Part shown: positions 7,799 through 17,084 of the stretch, in pieces | Position numbering within the stretch: the first letter of the stretch is position 1 | Layout: the number at the start of each line of letters is the position of its first letter | Origin: Nemertoderma westbladi | Taxonomy: Eukaryota; Xenacoelomorpha; Nemertodermatida; Nemertodermatidae | Direction of reading: 5' to 3' | DNA length: 46,638 nt | Assembly (NCBI GenBank): GCA_032718475.1 | Contig: JAUCBJ010007353.1 | Span: forward strand, 1 to 46,638 | The notes under the pieces: model-generated | What the model saw: only the letters and a program-made list of their open reading frames with translations | The model's database searches: none | What the model was told of the DNA's origin: nothing | Program-made: the position numbers and the translations under genes

Positions 7799-10700
7799 TT
7801 ACGTTATGGAGTCCCTAGATATTTGTTGGATTAGGGAGGTGGTCGTGGGAAGAGTATCTTGCCTTCCATAGTTTCCGGACAGTTTTCGGTCTCTTTCTAG
7901 TAAACATAAACGACCAGCTGGGCGATTGAGTGGTTGTGTTACTTTCTCCACTCCCTTGGCCTGTCTAATCTTCGCCGGGTTAAGATGGGGAGGCCATTCA
8001 TCTTCTTTACTTAGGAAGTCGGGTTCACCTAACCAGTCTGGAGTATCTGCCAGTTCTTGAGGAGTTGCTCCTCTGGAGGCGATGTCGGCTAGATTGATCG
8101 TCTCGGGGCAATGTCTCCATTGATCTACATTGGAGTTGATGTCGTCATTATCTGAGGAGTATGGTGTTCCCTCAGTTGGGTCGTCAACTTCACTGCTCTC
8201 CACTTCCCGTTCACTTAATTGATATACCTGTTCTTTTGGTAATCTTTCCATAAGGGTTCTACGAGAAGGGCCAGTAAAGTACCAACCTACTCTAGTTCTT
8301 CCCGCATAAACTTGTAGAGGTTGCGGTTGAGCAGGCCGTTTCTCCAATGTCACGAGCGCTTCATGCGCATTTTGACCGATGAGTATTTGGACTCCAGGGT
8401 AATCGGTGTTGAATCTAGGTATTTCAAACTGCTGGGTGAAATCGTCCTCATCCCAGTTATAAGGTTCCACTTGGCTGGTCGCGAAGTTCTTTATCGTTAA
8501 CATTTTTACTGACCTTATGCTGTGTTCTCCTAGTTCATCCTGGGGGGTGGACAACGCACCTACATAATAATCTGCGATTACTGTAGATTTCCAAACCTGC
8601 ATAATTCCTGACATGTTTAGCTTAGTTCGGAACTTGGGTTGTCCAGCAAAGATGTCTTCGGCTAGTTCTTTGTCGATGAATGTTCCTGTACTACCGGAGT
8701 CAAGGAGGGCGTTCACTACATAACTCCTTTTAGGTCCGTGGACCCTTACCTGTACTACAGGAAATTCTCGGATTCCTACATTGGAAGGTGGTGCTTTCCA
8801 AGATGGTTGTCTGTCAGAAGTAGTTAGGGGGGGCTCGCTGTCGGTGTCTTTTTCATACGTAAGTGCTCGATACACTGCGGTATTTGTTAGGTAACAGGAT
8901 TCGTTTTCGTCGGAGAATTCGTCCGTATAGAATCCTTCCATCTCAGAATGTTGGTCAGTGTCGTTCACATCACTGAATTGGACATGTAGTTCGGACTCAC
9001 TTACCTGACTCGGGCTGTTTCGTTCGAATTCCGTGTGCAACAAGATATGATGTTTTGCGCCGCACTTTGCACACCTTACGTCGGAGTAACAGGTTCGCCG
9101 TTGGTGTCCTCGTCTGAGGCAATTATAACACAACCGCTTATCCCACATGACTTCACGTCTGTCTTTTAGTGATTTCCTCAGGAATTCATCACACGCACTT
9201 AAACGGTGGGGCCCGTCGCACAGCACACATTTGGGCTTGATGTTACTTACTTTAACATGTGCTGTGTGGTGCACGTTCGTTCTTTCCTCGGGCTTTCTCA
9301 CCTGAATTCTCTTGGGAGACGTAGGAGGAGTTTTTCTTACCTGTTCTCTCCTGTCATTGGGTCGAGACTTGAATTTACTTACCTGGTCTTTAGGCGTTTT
9401 ATTGACATAATAAGATCTTTCAGTGTCTTTCCCGCTATCCTCTCCTTGAGAAGTCTGGCTTTCGCCGTCGTCTGTATAACACACTGGTGTTACCCTTCTC
9501 CTAGAAACGGGTTTCTCACATTTGTTTTCCAGTGTCTTCTCTCTGGACTGCCTTAGGAGCTGTAATTTCACTTCTCCATCTAAGAATGACATGAGATCAG
9601 CCATGGTAGGGTCTCGTCGTTGTTGTTCCATCATATATAACACTTTCTTGTCCCAGCGTGTACCTACTCCACCCTTGGGCAAAGTAGATGCTAAGGCTCC
9701 TACAACCATAGAATTCTGGTATTCATGAGACTTACCTAGCCAATCTAGTTGTCTACAGATCTCCTGAATCTCATCAGAAAACTCTATAATCCCGCTGCTA
9801 AGAAACTTTCGGGGCGCCATTAATTTTGCATACAAATACCTAGCTATGTTATTCCTATTACCATACCTGATGTTTAGTGTATCCCAAACTTGTCTTAATC
9901 CGTCTGGATGTCCAATAAACTTTAACGCCATTAACTTGGGAGATCCTTCCAAGCACTCGATGAGGAATCTAAGTTTCTCTCCATTAGATAGTACAGAGTT
10001 CTGTATGTTATCTTTATAATATAAATTAAAAGGTAACCATTTCATCTCATCTCCATTGAACTTGACTATCTCTCCCACCTTTACCGCTTGCCGGGCTTCG
10101 GTTCTAGCCATTTGACGCGTAAAACTTTCTTGGGCCATCGTGTTATTTAATATCGAGTTATCGGTATATAAATTTCTCGGATTATGATCCGGTCTATAGG
10201 GAATATCATTATCAACAGGTCTATAATTACTCTTAATAGGGTTCACTATAGGAGTTTCTACTTCGCTAGCAGTATAGATGCGTGTAGGCTCCACACCTTG
10301 CGCATGAGATACTTCAGACCTAACAGGTTGACACATTGTTACAGGGGGTGGTAGTATACCCTTTTGTAAATTTACTAATTTATCACGTTCTAGCGCGATA
10401 TTTTGCTGCACTTCTTGCAACTCTAACCTACTTTCCTTTACGGTTCCCTTTAACTGTTGAACAGTCCCTTCTAACTCTCGGACCTGTTGGGAGGAGCGCA
10501 CTCGATTCTCCTCCATCTTTTCGAGGAGAATGTCCATCCCCCGCCGTCTCTCGTCCACCCAATCAACCGCCGAAACGGGATCCGCCAACGTTGTAGCGGG
10601 CGGACGAGGGACAACGGGCGACAAATCATGAATATTTCGCTCGGAGTCCAGGGCATGAACTGTCTCATGGGCTGTTCTGCTGGGCACAGGTAGCTTAGTG

Positions 10701-12703
10701 CTGTGCAAAGGGAATTGAGAGGTAGGTTCAGGGAGTACAGGTGTCTCTACGACCGAAAGGGTGGCTTCGGGAACAGGCCTAACTATTTCAGGCTCATCTA
10801 CTATAGTAGGGAGTCTCTCTATTGTAATTATTTGGTCTGTGGGTTCTGTACTACCTAAGTTGGTGTTATTTAGTTGCCTTCTAACAGCTGGAGGCAAATC
10901 AGGCAATTTCTGACGGTGGGATGTTCTTTTACGTCTGCTTAGGTGAGATCTATTTCCTTTGCCTTCAGTGTCGGTGGTATCGCCTTCCTCAGATGATGTA
11001 TAACCTTGTCTTTTGGGAGTAGATCGATTCATCATCTGCATATTACTAGCTGTTAACTGTTTATTAAAGTTGTCTTGTCTCTCTTGAAGATTTTCCAACT
11101 CTAGTTGGGTTGTCTCTTCAGATGCCCTCCGTTCTGCTTCTGCCACTGCTATTTTTCTTTCCGCTTCGGCCGCCTTTCTTTCCGCTTCTGCTGCTGCCAC
11201 TTTTCTTTCCGCTTCGGCCGCCTTTCTTTCGGCTTCTACTGCTGCAGCTGCCACCTTTCTTTCCGCTTCGGCCGCCTTTCTTTTGGCTTCTACTGCTGCA
11301 GCTGCCACCTTTCTTTCCGCTTCGGCCGCCTTTCTTTCGGCTTCTACTGCTGCAGCTGCCACCTTTCTTTCCGCTTCGGCCGCCTTTCTTTCGGCTTCTA
11401 CTGCTGCAGCTGCCGCTTTTGCCTCTGCCACTGCCGCTTTTGCCTCTGCCGCTGCCTCTGCCGCTTTTCTATCCACTTCTGCCGCTTTTCGTTCCGCTTC
11501 TGCCGCTGCCACTGCCGCTGCTGCTGTCTTTCTATCTTCTATACGTTTTTTCTTTACTTGTTCTTCTTGAACCTTAGCGATGCGGATGCTTTCATTGAAT
11601 TTAGCTTGGTTCGCAGCTAACCTATCCACATCGATTGCGTCCAACACACGCTGGGCTCCTTCACTATTAGGGCTAAGCCCCTCTAACCTTCTCCTCAACT
11701 CTTCATCACCTAAAAAACGTTGATAGTCTGACAGATAGATGTCAATGGCATCCCTCTTATGCGGTTTCTCTGCCGTCGCTTCACTTTCCACTTGGGAAAA
11801 AGTAGCGTCTGTTGATTCTCCATGGGTTGAGCGCTCCTCCAGCTGAGCTTTCCACTGAGCTGTTCCTTGAACCTGGCGACTCACCCGTTGAAACCAAGTC
11901 TTTACGGCAACTTGCAACGACGTGTCTTGTCTTCTTTTAGAAGCCTCCTCAAAGGCCGATAAGATTAGCCTAATTCGCAGAATTCTTTCTCTAACTTGAT
12001 AAAGCAGTTGTCCCTGCTCTTGAGGTCCTTGAGGTTGTTGAAACAGTTGTTCTTTTACTCGCTCCATAGAGCTGAAGAATCCCTGTGCGTATCCGGCTGC
12101 GGACCTCTTCCACACAGCTGGATCGATGGTTTCCTTGGCTACTCCCATCCGGTGTATGTCTTCCCAGGCAGCTTCTGATAAATCAAACGGGAGTCCGGGT
12201 CCGGGGAAGTTCCATTGCGACTCAACAATAGACTTCAGTTCTTCCTTTGTGTATCCCGCATAACTATCTTTAGTCGATTGCTTAGTTCTCGCCCAATCGA
12301 TCTGGTGTTCTTCCACCGCAATCAATATCCTAGTGAGTACGGCTGCAGGCAGGATGAGAAGGGGATCCGAATAAACCGCATCCGTCATCTTTGCTCCGCG
12401 CTCGGGTGTCAGCTCTACAGTATCCTCACTACTGGAGCTGTTGGGCCGCTGAGAAATAAGTTCTTGGCTCGCGGGTTGTTGCTGTTCCGCTGCTTCTTGG
12501 TCCCGCTTGACCTGAGCTCGAGTGCCTATGATAGACCTACGATGTTGGACCAGCCTAGGTTCTGATATTACTACTGGAGGGATGACCTTCCTCACAGTGG
12601 GAGGTGAACTGAACTTAGGACTAGACGGTTCTACACCTCTATCTGAGTCGCAGATAGTTACATCTAATAAACTGTCTGACAGGTTCTGCTTAGTATCAGA
12701 CAT
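7799..12703 (-). CDS. BEL/Pao Gag-protease polyprotein with truncated Pol tail (1634 codons)
   Basis: This is the structural and protease protein of the LTR element, uninterrupted. The N-terminal third is Ser/Pro- and Gln-rich. Residues of about 395-545 form an Ala/Glu/Lys/Arg repeat likely to be a long coiled coil. From about residue 875 a Gag core of the DUF1759 type is visible (FNGDEMKW, FLIECLEG). Zinc knuckles lie at about 1160-1220 (CVLC, LCYNCLRRGH, CAKCGAKHH). The aspartic protease active site DSGS is at about 1333. From about 1525 the sequence jumps to a segment (INLADIASRG) that normally lies far downstream in Pao-type Pol, so RT and most of RNase H are deleted in frame. The start ATG follows the long leader; the next gene-like region is the accessory ORF. 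Confidence 0.9.
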   Translation of the reverse strand: MSDTKQNLSDSLLDVTICDSDRGVEPSSPKFSSPPTVRKVIPPVVISEPRLVQHRRSIIGTRAQVKRDQEAAEQQQPASQELISQRPNSSSSEDTVELTPERGAKMTDAVYSDPLLILPAAVLTRILIAVEEHQIDWARTKQSTKDSYAGYTKEELKSIVESQWNFPGPGLPFDLSEAAWEDIHRMGVAKETIDPAVWKRSAAGYAQGFFSSMERVKEQLFQQPQGPQEQGQLLYQVRERILRIRLILSAFEEASKRRQDTSLQVAVKTWFQRVSRQVQGTAQWKAQLEERSTHGESTDATFSQVESEATAEKPHKRDAIDIYLSDYQRFLGDEELRRRLEGLSPNSEGAQRVLDAIDVDRLAANQAKFNESIRIAKVQEEQVKKKRIEDRKTAAAAVAAAEAERKAAEVDRKAAEAAAEAKAAVAEAKAAAAAVEAERKAAEAERKVAAAAVEAERKAAEAERKVAAAAVEAKRKAAEAERKVAAAAVEAERKAAEAERKVAAAEAERKAAEAERKIAVAEAERRASEETTQLELENLQERQDNFNKQLTASNMQMMNRSTPKRQGYTSSEEGDTTDTEGKGNRSHLSRRKRTSHRQKLPDLPPAVRRQLNNTNLGSTEPTDQIITIERLPTIVDEPEIVRPVPEATLSVVETPVLPEPTSQFPLHSTKLPVPSRTAHETVHALDSERNIHDLSPVVPRPPATTLADPVSAVDWVDERRRGMDILLEKMEENRVRSSQQVRELEGTVQQLKGTVKESRLELQEVQQNIALERDKLVNLQKGILPPPVTMCQPVRSEVSHAQGVEPTRIYTASEVETPIVNPIKSNYRPVDNDIPYRPDHNPRNLYTDNSILNNTMAQESFTRQMARTEARQAVKVGEIVKFNGDEMKWLPFNLYYKDNIQNSVLSNGEKLRFLIECLEGSPKLMALKFIGHPDGLRQVWDTLNIRYGNRNNIARYLYAKLMAPRKFLSSGIIEFSDEIQEICRQLDWLGKSHEYQNSMVVGALASTLPKGGVGTRWDKKVLYMMEQQRRDPTMADLMSFLDGEVKLQLLRQSREKTLENKCEKPVSRRRVTPVCYTDDGESQTSQGEDSGKDTERSYYVNKTPKDQVSKFKSRPNDRREQVRKTPPTSPKRIQVRKPEERTNVHHTAHVKVSNIKPKCVLCDGPHRLSACDEFLRKSLKDRREVMWDKRLCYNCLRRGHQRRTCYSDVRCAKCGAKHHILLHTEFERNSPSQVSESELHVQFSDVNDTDQHSEMEGFYTDEFSDENESCYLTNTAVYRALTYEKDTDSEPPLTTSDRQPSWKAPPSNVGIREFPVVQVRVHGPKRSYVVNALLDSGSTGTFIDKELAEDIFAGQPKFRTKLNMSGIMQVWKSTVIADYYVGALSTPQDELGEHSIRSVKMLTIKNFATSQVEPYNWDEDDFTQQFEIPRFNTDYPGVQILIGQNAHEALVTLEKRPAQPQPLQVYAGRTRVGWYFTGPSRRTLMERLPKEQVYQLSEREVESSEVDDPTEGTPYSSDNDDINSNVDQWRHCPETINLADIASRGATPQELADTPDWLGEPDFLSKEDEWPPHLNPAKIRQAKGVEKVTQPLNRPAGRLCLLERDRKLSGNYGRQDTLPTTTSLIQQISRDSIT
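11120..11530 (-). repeat. 54-bp tandem repeat coding for the Gag coiled coil
   Basis: About four good copies of an 18-codon unit, ERKAAEAERKVAAAAVEA, are flanked by shorter Ala/Glu/Lys variants. The units are nearly identical at the DNA level, so the array expanded recently. On the plus strand it produces spurious long ORFs. Confidence 0.9.
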
Positions 12704-12838
12704 GTTTGTTTACACAGTTGAATGTCTACTGCTATATTACAGTCTAAGCAAGTCTAGTAATTCAGTGTTAACTGCTAGCCTAGTAATTAATTACCGATAC
12801 TGCTACTCAGTGTAGCGTGATATATAATATATTAGTAT

Positions 12839-13090
12839 ACCGGTATGCTTATAGTATATATAAGTATTATTACAGACTAGTTTATCACAGAATACCGGTA
12901 GGTAATTTTAGCACAAATATATATAAATATATAATAGGCCTATCGTGAATACCGGTATGCAGTTTACACTTATAGTGTATATATATAAGTATAATTACAG
13001 ACTAGAATTAATTACAGAATACCGGTATGATTTCAACCTAAAATTTATAGAAATAAATATAATAAGCCTATTGTAAATACCGGTATGTCA
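12839..13090. repeat. Degenerate tandem repeat with ACCGGTATG words
   Basis: Four ACCGGTATG words separated by AT-rich segments, with similar TATAGTATATATAAGTAT and ACAGACTAG pieces in the first two units. It lies within the element leader. Confidence 0.6.
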
Positions 13091-14051
13091 ATTATTTTAG
13101 AATAATTGAATTTCTGAATTTTAAGGGTTACTTGGTTACTTTAACTTACTTTATTACCGTTATTTAAGCAGTAGTCCAACTGATATTGAGACCTAATTGT
13201 TGTATGGCAGGCCTACTATTTATAAATCGTTTGAGTTGATTTATAATATATATATACCCGTTGAAATGGGTTTTTGTCAATGTTTGAAATAAATGTTATT
13301 ATTTCTGGGGGAGTCACTACACATAAGCTGTGCGCTCTCAGTGGAGTGCTACTTGTTAGACACTAAAACAAATAATTCTAATTTACCTAAGTTACTTAAT
13401 ACTACAAATTACGTACAATTCGGGTTGAGATTACAATCTCTAAATAAACACAAAAATTTAATTACAAATACACAAATACAAATTTTTAGGATAATTTTAC
13501 AAGAAGTCTACTAACCAGCCTAACAAAGGGTTAGAATATCTGGTTATTATAACGGACAGGTTACTACGGTATTTGAAAATAATAAGTAGTAGTAAATATA
13601 CTGCGTTGTCCAGATAGGAAAATACCACCGCCTGACGACCTATAACCGTATCGCTATAGGTACTACGTTATGTATCACGGAGTGTTCCTACCTAGAGATT
13701 AATTACCGCGGTCTACCAGAACCAACGTGCCTATTAACCACTTTACAACACAAATATACTGCCTACACACTAATTGCTTTCGGAAAGTACTGTACACTAA
13801 ACCCTAAATTAGGTACAAGTACTTGTATAACAAATAATCAGTAGTTAAAAATACTTGAACAGCCAAAAGAACCACGGTATCTGCTGGAGTGACCGGTGCA
13901 CAAAATCACCAGTCTTTACCTACGCCGAGCAGCCCTGATGTAGTACCGGGGTTAGTTTAACTATAACGGTATGTATAACAAACACAATTACTGTAGGAAT
14001 AAACTTGGGGAGTGAATGTTGCGAATAATAGCATAAACTCTGAATAATTAA

Positions 14052-14600
14052 TATTACGCTACGCGTACAAACTACTCAAACAAAATGCAGACCAAATACT
14101 GACCGACTACTATCAAGCCTAAACAAACTACGGTATATGCAGACTCCAAAATGATTAGTTAGTATGCGTTCTAACCCAGTAGTACGACTTATTCTTTCAC
14201 AGGGGATTTACCTCACAGCACTTGAAGCCCCTACTTTCCTAACTTAGCACTTTATCGGACAGATGCTCTACACACACCGAAATTTCCTCAAACCCAACAA
14301 CAGCCAGACAACCATCCAGCCTACAAATTATCTAAATAAAATTATACGCTACCCATACAGACTACACAAACAAAGTACAGACCAAACGCTGGCGGACTCC
14401 TATCAGGCCTAAATAAACCACAGGACATGCAGACTCCGAAATGGTTAAGTAGTATGCGTTCTAACCCAGTAGTACGACTTATTCTTTAGATGGGGGTTTA
14501 CCTTACAGCTATGGCTGCCCCTACTTCCTAACCGTTCTTTATCGGATATACACTCTACATGCACTGCAATCCGTTCAGACCTAATCAACAGTTAGCCAAC
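14052..14600. repeat. Diverged tandem duplication of about 290 bp in leader
   Basis: The two halves share ACGCTAC, CAGACCAAA, ATGCAGACTCC and a perfect TATGCGTTCTAACCCAGTAG stretch, in the same order at about 290-bp spacing. Confidence 0.75.
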
Positions 14601-14917
14601 AGTCAAGCCTACAAATTATCTGTACAATCTGAGCAGGCTTACACGCCTTCTGCTCAATACTGGCCTACAAATAAATAAAACTTGACAGAAACAAGTAAAA
14701 TCTCAATAAAAAAAACCAGGGTGGCCGTCCCTGATTAATTATTAAGGCCTACCGGTATATAATTATCAAAATCGAATAATACTGATGTACCTGTACCGTA
14801 AGTACCGGTTCGGGCAGTTGGGCCTACAGGCCTACAGCAGTACAGGTTACCGTTCAACCGGTACCGGTACTTTAGACTTGATTGCTTACACCGCAATCCA
14901 GAAGCAATATCTGTTAT

Positions 14918-16083
14918 TGTTTGCGCTTTTAAGACCTTTGACAGTTTAACCTGCCAAAATTAGAATGTCTTTTGGATGATAGATAGTCTTTAGCCTATGA
15001 CGAGTATTTGATACACTACATTAGCCGAAGCCAGTCTATGCGCAATCATTCACCCGTTGGATATACCCGGGAGACTGAGTTCGGAGCTTAATGATTGATG
15101 GTGTAAGCCTACTGTATTATTCGACTGATCGTAATATATAATCTCTGACAAATATTATTCACTTTCGGGAAATATTAACAGTTCCTTTAGGACGTGGCGC
15201 TCTAAATATGTAAACAGAGTTATGACTTAAACTAGACACAACGAAAAGGCTATAGATTCACGTATATGGCGCATTCTTTAGGAGATGCTTTGTTATCAGT
15301 TACAATCATACACAATGCTGCACAATACTGCACACCAATCTGCCGACCTTCACTAATTTTAGTCACATACAAAGAGAATAACAGACAATACATGTAGGGC
15401 CTATAAAATAGCATGAGATTCACTTCAAACCACTTAACATAGGTCGCAATCGTTTATCTGTAACCGGTCTCTCTAACCTTTAGTATATCAAGAAGGTTTG
15501 GTGTCTGACTATTGATCAGTATTCCAAATATAATCTTCCATCAACAAATATAATGAATAACCGACAGCAAAAGCAGTAATGTTAAGTAAGATATGCATGA
15601 TATGTTTAGTAAGCATTGATAAGGTAACTCGTTAACTCGATAACAGATATACGTTCTATAATTAAGCCTACTAATGTAAGACTAAAGACTGAAACACGGA
15701 GGTGCCAAAAGCCGGTGTTCTTAGGCTTTGGGCAAAAACATAACACTGAATTCCTGAGTTTCTGTATCCACCTCCAACACAGAGACAAAAAACGCTCTGA
15801 TTGGTCGACCGAACAACGAGAGAACAAAGAAACAAAGAAATGTCGACGTGGCAATATCAGCTGTTAGCCGTCGTCATGGTAGCGACACTGTTTTCAAGAG
15901 TATCGAGCTTATTGCGTCCCGAAATTGCGGATTATGTCCTCTAAAGTACAAATACAGAAGAAATGGCTTTTATGTCCTCTAAAACACCAGTACAGTAAGG
16001 ACACGGCCTTTTTATGCCCAGTAAACCAACTACAGAGTACTTTACGGGGAAAATAACCGGCTAATTACGCAAAAGCTTTTACA
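14918..16083 (-). repeat. 5' LTR of the BEL/Pao-type element
   Basis: 1166 bp, beginning TGTAAAAG on the minus strand and ending ...GCAAACA. It should carry the promoter driving the Gag ORF leftwards. Its identity to 3373-4538 is nearly complete. Confidence 0.95.
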
Positions 16084-16088
16084 CCCAG
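16084..16088. repeat. Target-site duplication CCCAG (right)
   Basis: It directly follows the CA end of the right LTR and matches 3368-3372. Confidence 0.9.
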
Positions 16089-16680
16089 CTCCATCACCTC
16101 CCAGTACATCTGGTGCTTATCCCTCTCCCTCCATTCTGCAATCCGACCACCGCACTGGCTACAATCATCTGCTGGATGTAGCTCGGGGCGAGGGGGTCAA
16201 TGACTGTGGCATCCCAGGTGAACATGCGGCCCTGGTTCCGCAGCACCAGCATCAGGCTGTCGACTCGCTTCCCGTCTCTCCTGCATAGGCCGGGTGAGGG
16301 GGGGGGGGGGGGGGGGGGCTTCAATGTTGATGGAATGCCACAGCTGACCAGTGTCCATCGAATGATGTCATTTAACTTTGTGTGACGGTTAAACTGGCCA
16401 AAACTCGACCTGCAGGAGAGGCCATGGATTCCATCAGAGACCACTGGCTTTCCACTCCGGTCGCAGGAGCAGGGCTCAATGACTTTTCACCCCAGCCTCG
16501 TAGTGATGGTTATGCAAAACTCTATGTTGTCGAGCTTTAGACCTAGCATAGTGCACGGTTTTGCATTAAGCCAACACCCAGCCATGGGGTTATTGAGGGA
16601 GTTGAGGCGAGCGATGTCTGCAGGTGAAGCGAAAAAACGCAGGGTTGAAAGGGTCTCCTCATGGATGGGGGGCATTAATT
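16089..16680 (-). pseudogene. LINE remnant, C-terminal nuclease-like region (5' half)
   Basis: Minus-strand frames read, in order, WLNAKP and LGLKLDN (16487-16675), then GLSCRSSFGQFNRH, LNDIIR, DGKRVD and TWDATVIDPLAPS (16094-16444). This is a zinc-binding/RH-N and D...D-type arrangement typical of the C-terminal restriction-like endonuclease region of R2-like non-LTR elements common in marine invertebrates. A pure G tract at about 16299-16318 interrupts it and gives a run of Pro codons. It was cut by the LTR element, and its end is at 3030-3367. It lies just upstream of GPCR exon 1 and is broken by frameshifts. Confidence 0.75.
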
Positions 16681-16742
16681 TTATTATTTAAGTTATTTAT
16701 TATATTTGAAACATTTTACTTTTATTTTCTAACTTTTTTCAG

Positions 16743-17084
16743 GCAATTTGCTGTGTGATATTTTTCAGTGGATGTATACTCAATCTGGCTGTGTTCACAG
16801 TTTTCATGTTAACACCGGTACTTCGAAACAACAGATCAATGGTATACTTCATTACCATGTCAGCAAGCGATTTCTGTTGCATATTTTGTAGTACGATATT
16901 GTGGCGCAACTGGCACTTTTCTGCAGAGGAAAGTCTTTATTTTGGCTACTATTGTGCCTATTTACAATGGTTTAGCTATGCCGGATTCAAAGTCTCACAC
17001 TGGCTACTAGTTGCCATGGCTATTGAAAGACATCAAAGTATATATAATCCCGGGCGAGCCAGGATATTATTTTCTAAGACAAAG
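16743..17084 (+). CDS. GPCR exon, TM1-TM3 (rhodopsin class, orphan)
   Basis: The acceptor is a pyrimidine tract ending TTTTTTCAG at 16742 and the donor is AAAG|GTGAGT at 17084. The exon is 342 nt, exactly 114 codons, phase 0 at both ends. It encodes TM1 (AICCVIFFSGCILNLAVF), TM2 after NNRSM (MVYFITMSASDFCCIF), the conserved extracellular Cys before TM3 (YYCAYLQWF) and TM3 ending in AMAIERH. ERH replaces the usual DRY. The IYNPGRA that follows fits intracellular loop 2. The ligand is unknown; the style suggests a peptide-type receptor. The first exon with the initiator Met and N-terminus is not in the visible upstream sequence, or is not recognisable. The upstream intron now contains a LINE remnant and the whole LTR element. 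Confidence 0.85.

Larger units (their letters stand above)
12704..14917 (-). other. 2.2-kb untranslated leader of the BEL/Pao-type element
   Basis: Between the 5' LTR and the Gag ATG there is no convincing coding frame. It holds a degenerate array with repeated ACCGGTATG words at about 12839, 12951, 13021 and 13080, and a diverged duplication of about 290 bp (about 14052-14290 and 14340-14580) sharing GTATGCGTTCTAACCCAGTA. A CCA-type primer-binding site was looked for near 14882-14900 but not assigned to a tRNA. Confidence 0.7.
3373..16083 (-). mobile_element. Young BEL/Pao-type LTR retrotransposon, internally deleted
   Basis: The element is 12.7 kb in minus orientation. Its 5' LTR is at 14918-16083 and its 3' LTR at 3373-4538. 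Both are 1166 bp, begin TG and end CA, and I noticed only two differences between them (near 3949/15494 and 4185/15730). The flanks are a perfect CCCAG duplication. Reading minus, the order is a 2.2-kb leader, a 1634-codon Gag-protease ORF, a non-coding spacer, an accessory ORF region (6138-5009), a purine-rich tract and the 3' LTR. No reverse transcriptase, RNase H active site or integrase is found, so it would need these in trans. BEL/Pao is assigned from the Gag-type zinc knuckles, a DSGS protease and the leftover Pol segment. Near-identical LTRs mean a recent insertion. Confidence 0.9.

Noticed and set aside
9206-12815. Plus-strand ORFs opposite the Gag-protease frame
   Set aside because: They are antisense shadows, several of them built from the Ala-rich repeat.
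14882-14900. Primer-binding site ending in CCA next to the 5' LTR
   Set aside because: The candidate starts about 18 bases from the LTR, and I cannot match it to a tRNA 3' end.
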